From positions 1-6,591 of the forward strand of contig JBFWZL010000377.1 in the NCBI GenBank assembly GCA_050185455.1: a stretch of 6,591 nucleotides of DNA, given 5' to 3'. The position numbers and the translations under genes are program-made. The stretch comes from SYOC01 sp050185455. GTDB taxonomy: Bacteria > Desulfobacterota > Binatia > Bin18. Position 1 is the stretch's first letter, and every line of letters begins with the position of its first letter. Shown here in pieces: positions 5,641 through 6,591 of this stretch. Under the pieces are notes generated by a model, which saw nothing but the letters and a program-made list of their open reading frames with translations, did no database searches and had not been told where the DNA came from.

Positions 5641-6591
5641 TTAGCGAAACTGCGGCATCACGTGTTTGGCGAACAACTCCAGTGACTGCATCGTCTCCTT
5701 ATGCGGGAAGCCGCCGAAGTTGACCTCGAAGACCGCATAGTTCAGCCCGTAATCCGCTTCGGCGCGTTTCAGCCGTTGTATGCAGCGTTCCGGTGAACCG
5801 AAGATCATGCAGTCTCCTGCATCGAGATCTTCGTACGTGGCGGAGCCGAACAGTTTTGACAGACCGCCTTTGTATTCTTTGTAATCTTCCGACTGCCAGG
5901 TTTTCTGATCCAATCGTCCAAAGAAATTGAAGTACTGGAAGAAGTACTGTCTGGCTACCGCATGGGCTTCCTCATCAGTTGGCGCAACGTAGAGGTGATA
6001 CACGCCCAGCACTTCGCGGGTGCGTGGGTCGTGCCCGGCCTCTTTCAGGGCGGACCGATAAACGTCAAGCTTGGCTTGCAAGTCTTCATGTTTGGGATAG
6101 GCGAAAGGCACGGTCATGAGGTTGAATCCTTGCTGTCCGGCCCAGCGAAAACTCTCCGGCGTTACCGCGCCGGCCGCCCAGATTGGTGGATAGGGTTTCT
6201 GCACGGGTTTGGGTAGCGGCATGACGTCGCGGATTTTGTAGTACTTGCCTTCATAGGTCACGGTGTCCTGGGTCCAGGCCTGGAGAATCACTTCGAGAGA
6301 CTCATGAAACCGTCCCTGACTCTCGGCTTCATTGATGTCAAACAGATCATATTCCGCTTTCAGGACGCCGCGTCCGACGCCAAGGTCGAGACGCCCGTCG
6401 CTCAACACATCCAGCATGGCGTATTCTTCCGCCGTGCGGATCGGGTTATTGAGCGGGAGTAAGGTGACACCTGTGCCGAGACGGATGCGTTTGGTCCGTA
6501 GCGCGACTGCCGTGGCAAAGATGGGCGGTGAGGGAAAGGCGTAGCCGCCCACAAAGTGCTCGGCGAAAAAGACTCCGTCAAATCCTAAATC
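5641..6591 (-). CDS. LLM-class flavin-dependent oxidoreductase (luciferase-like monooxygenase), N-terminus outside window
   Basis: Bacterial luciferase-family TIM-barrel enzyme that would use reduced FMN or F420; the substrate cannot be read from sequence. A GTG at 6552 could be taken as the start, but the frame continues to the window edge with family-typical residues DLGFDGVFFAEHF directly before VGGYAFPSPP, so the real start is beyond 6591. The visible part is 316 residues; family members are about 340-370, so roughly 25-40 N-terminal residues are missing. Diagnostic stretches, counted from the GTG as residue 1: ALRTKRIRLGTGVTLLPL (17-34), LDVLSDGRLDLGVGRG (47-62), PYPPIWAAG (120-128) and MIFGSPERCIQRLKR (249-263). 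It ends MPQFR then TAA. A broad, often multi-copy family in environmental bacteria; no functional link to the SIR2 operon is seen, and the palindrome lies between them. Confidence 0.93.
   Translation of the reverse strand, partial: DLGFDGVFFAEHFVGGYAFPSPPIFATAVALRTKRIRLGTGVTLLPLNNPIRTAEEYAMLDVLSDGRLDLGVGRGVLKAEYDLFDINEAESQGRFHESLEVILQAWTQDTVTYEGKYYKIRDVMPLPKPVQKPYPPIWAAGAVTPESFRWAGQQGFNLMTVPFAYPKHEDLQAKLDVYRSALKEAGHDPRTREVLGVYHLYVAPTDEEAHAVARQYFFQYFNFFGRLDQKTWQSEDYKEYKGGLSKLFGSATYEDLDAGDCMIFGSPERCIQRLKRAEADYGLNYAVFEVNFGGFPHKETMQSLELFAKHVMPQFR

Noticed and set aside
1..6591. CRISPR array, tRNA or rRNA genes
   Set aside because: No regularly spaced direct repeats, tRNA-like cloverleaf segments or rRNA-like conserved stretches were seen on either strand.

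Overview
The window is bacterial and gene-dense, and looks like an accessory (defence-type) segment lying between more ordinary genes. The taxon cannot be fixed. The combination of a sigma-54 activator, an LLM-class flavin oxidoreductase, a RHH/PIN toxin-antitoxin pair, and dispersed CTTCGACT/AGTCGAAG and GTAGGGGCACGG palindromic repeats suggests an uncultured, large-genome environmental lineage (Desulfobacterota, Binatota or Tectomicrobia-like). This is a low-confidence guess from repeat style and gene content.

Layout, left to right. (1) 2-916, plus: the C-terminal part of a sigma-54-dependent transcriptional activator with Walker A, GAFTGA, Walker B, sensor and Fis-like helix-turn-helix motifs; its N-terminus lies outside the window. 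(2) 917-1282: a weak terminator-like hairpin, a roughly 107-bp dispersed inverted repeat, and a 7-bp-arm palindrome upstream of the next operon. (3) 1283-2044, plus: a RHH-type antitoxin followed directly by a PIN ribonuclease toxin whose frame is interrupted by an amber codon (1874-1876), with the rest of the PIN domain intact beyond it. (4) 2045-2207: a short convergent gap. (5) 2208-5161, minus: a two-gene operon with an HSP90-like GHKL ATPase first, then a SIR2-domain protein, overlapping by four bases (ATGA). (6) 5162-5640: noncoding, holding a candidate promoter for that operon, a weak coding-like remnant and a perfect 28-bp palindrome. (7) 5641-6591, minus: an LLM-class flavin-dependent oxidoreductase, cut at its N-terminus by the window edge.

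The most interesting part is the HSP90-like/SIR2 pair. The SIR2 protein keeps the motifs of NAD-consuming SIR2 effectors known from anti-phage systems (GAGTS, TTNYD, KLHGS) and adds a C-terminal extension. The partner has an HSP90 N-terminal ATPase and a recognisable middle-domain Arg-Glu motif, but no recognisable HSP90 C-terminal domain. I infer an abortive-infection-type module in which the HSP90-like ATPase senses infection or holds and releases the NADase. The neighbouring toxin-antitoxin remnant and the dispersed repeats fit a defence-island setting. The sigma-54 activator and the LLM enzyme are probably flanking genes with no demonstrated role in the module.
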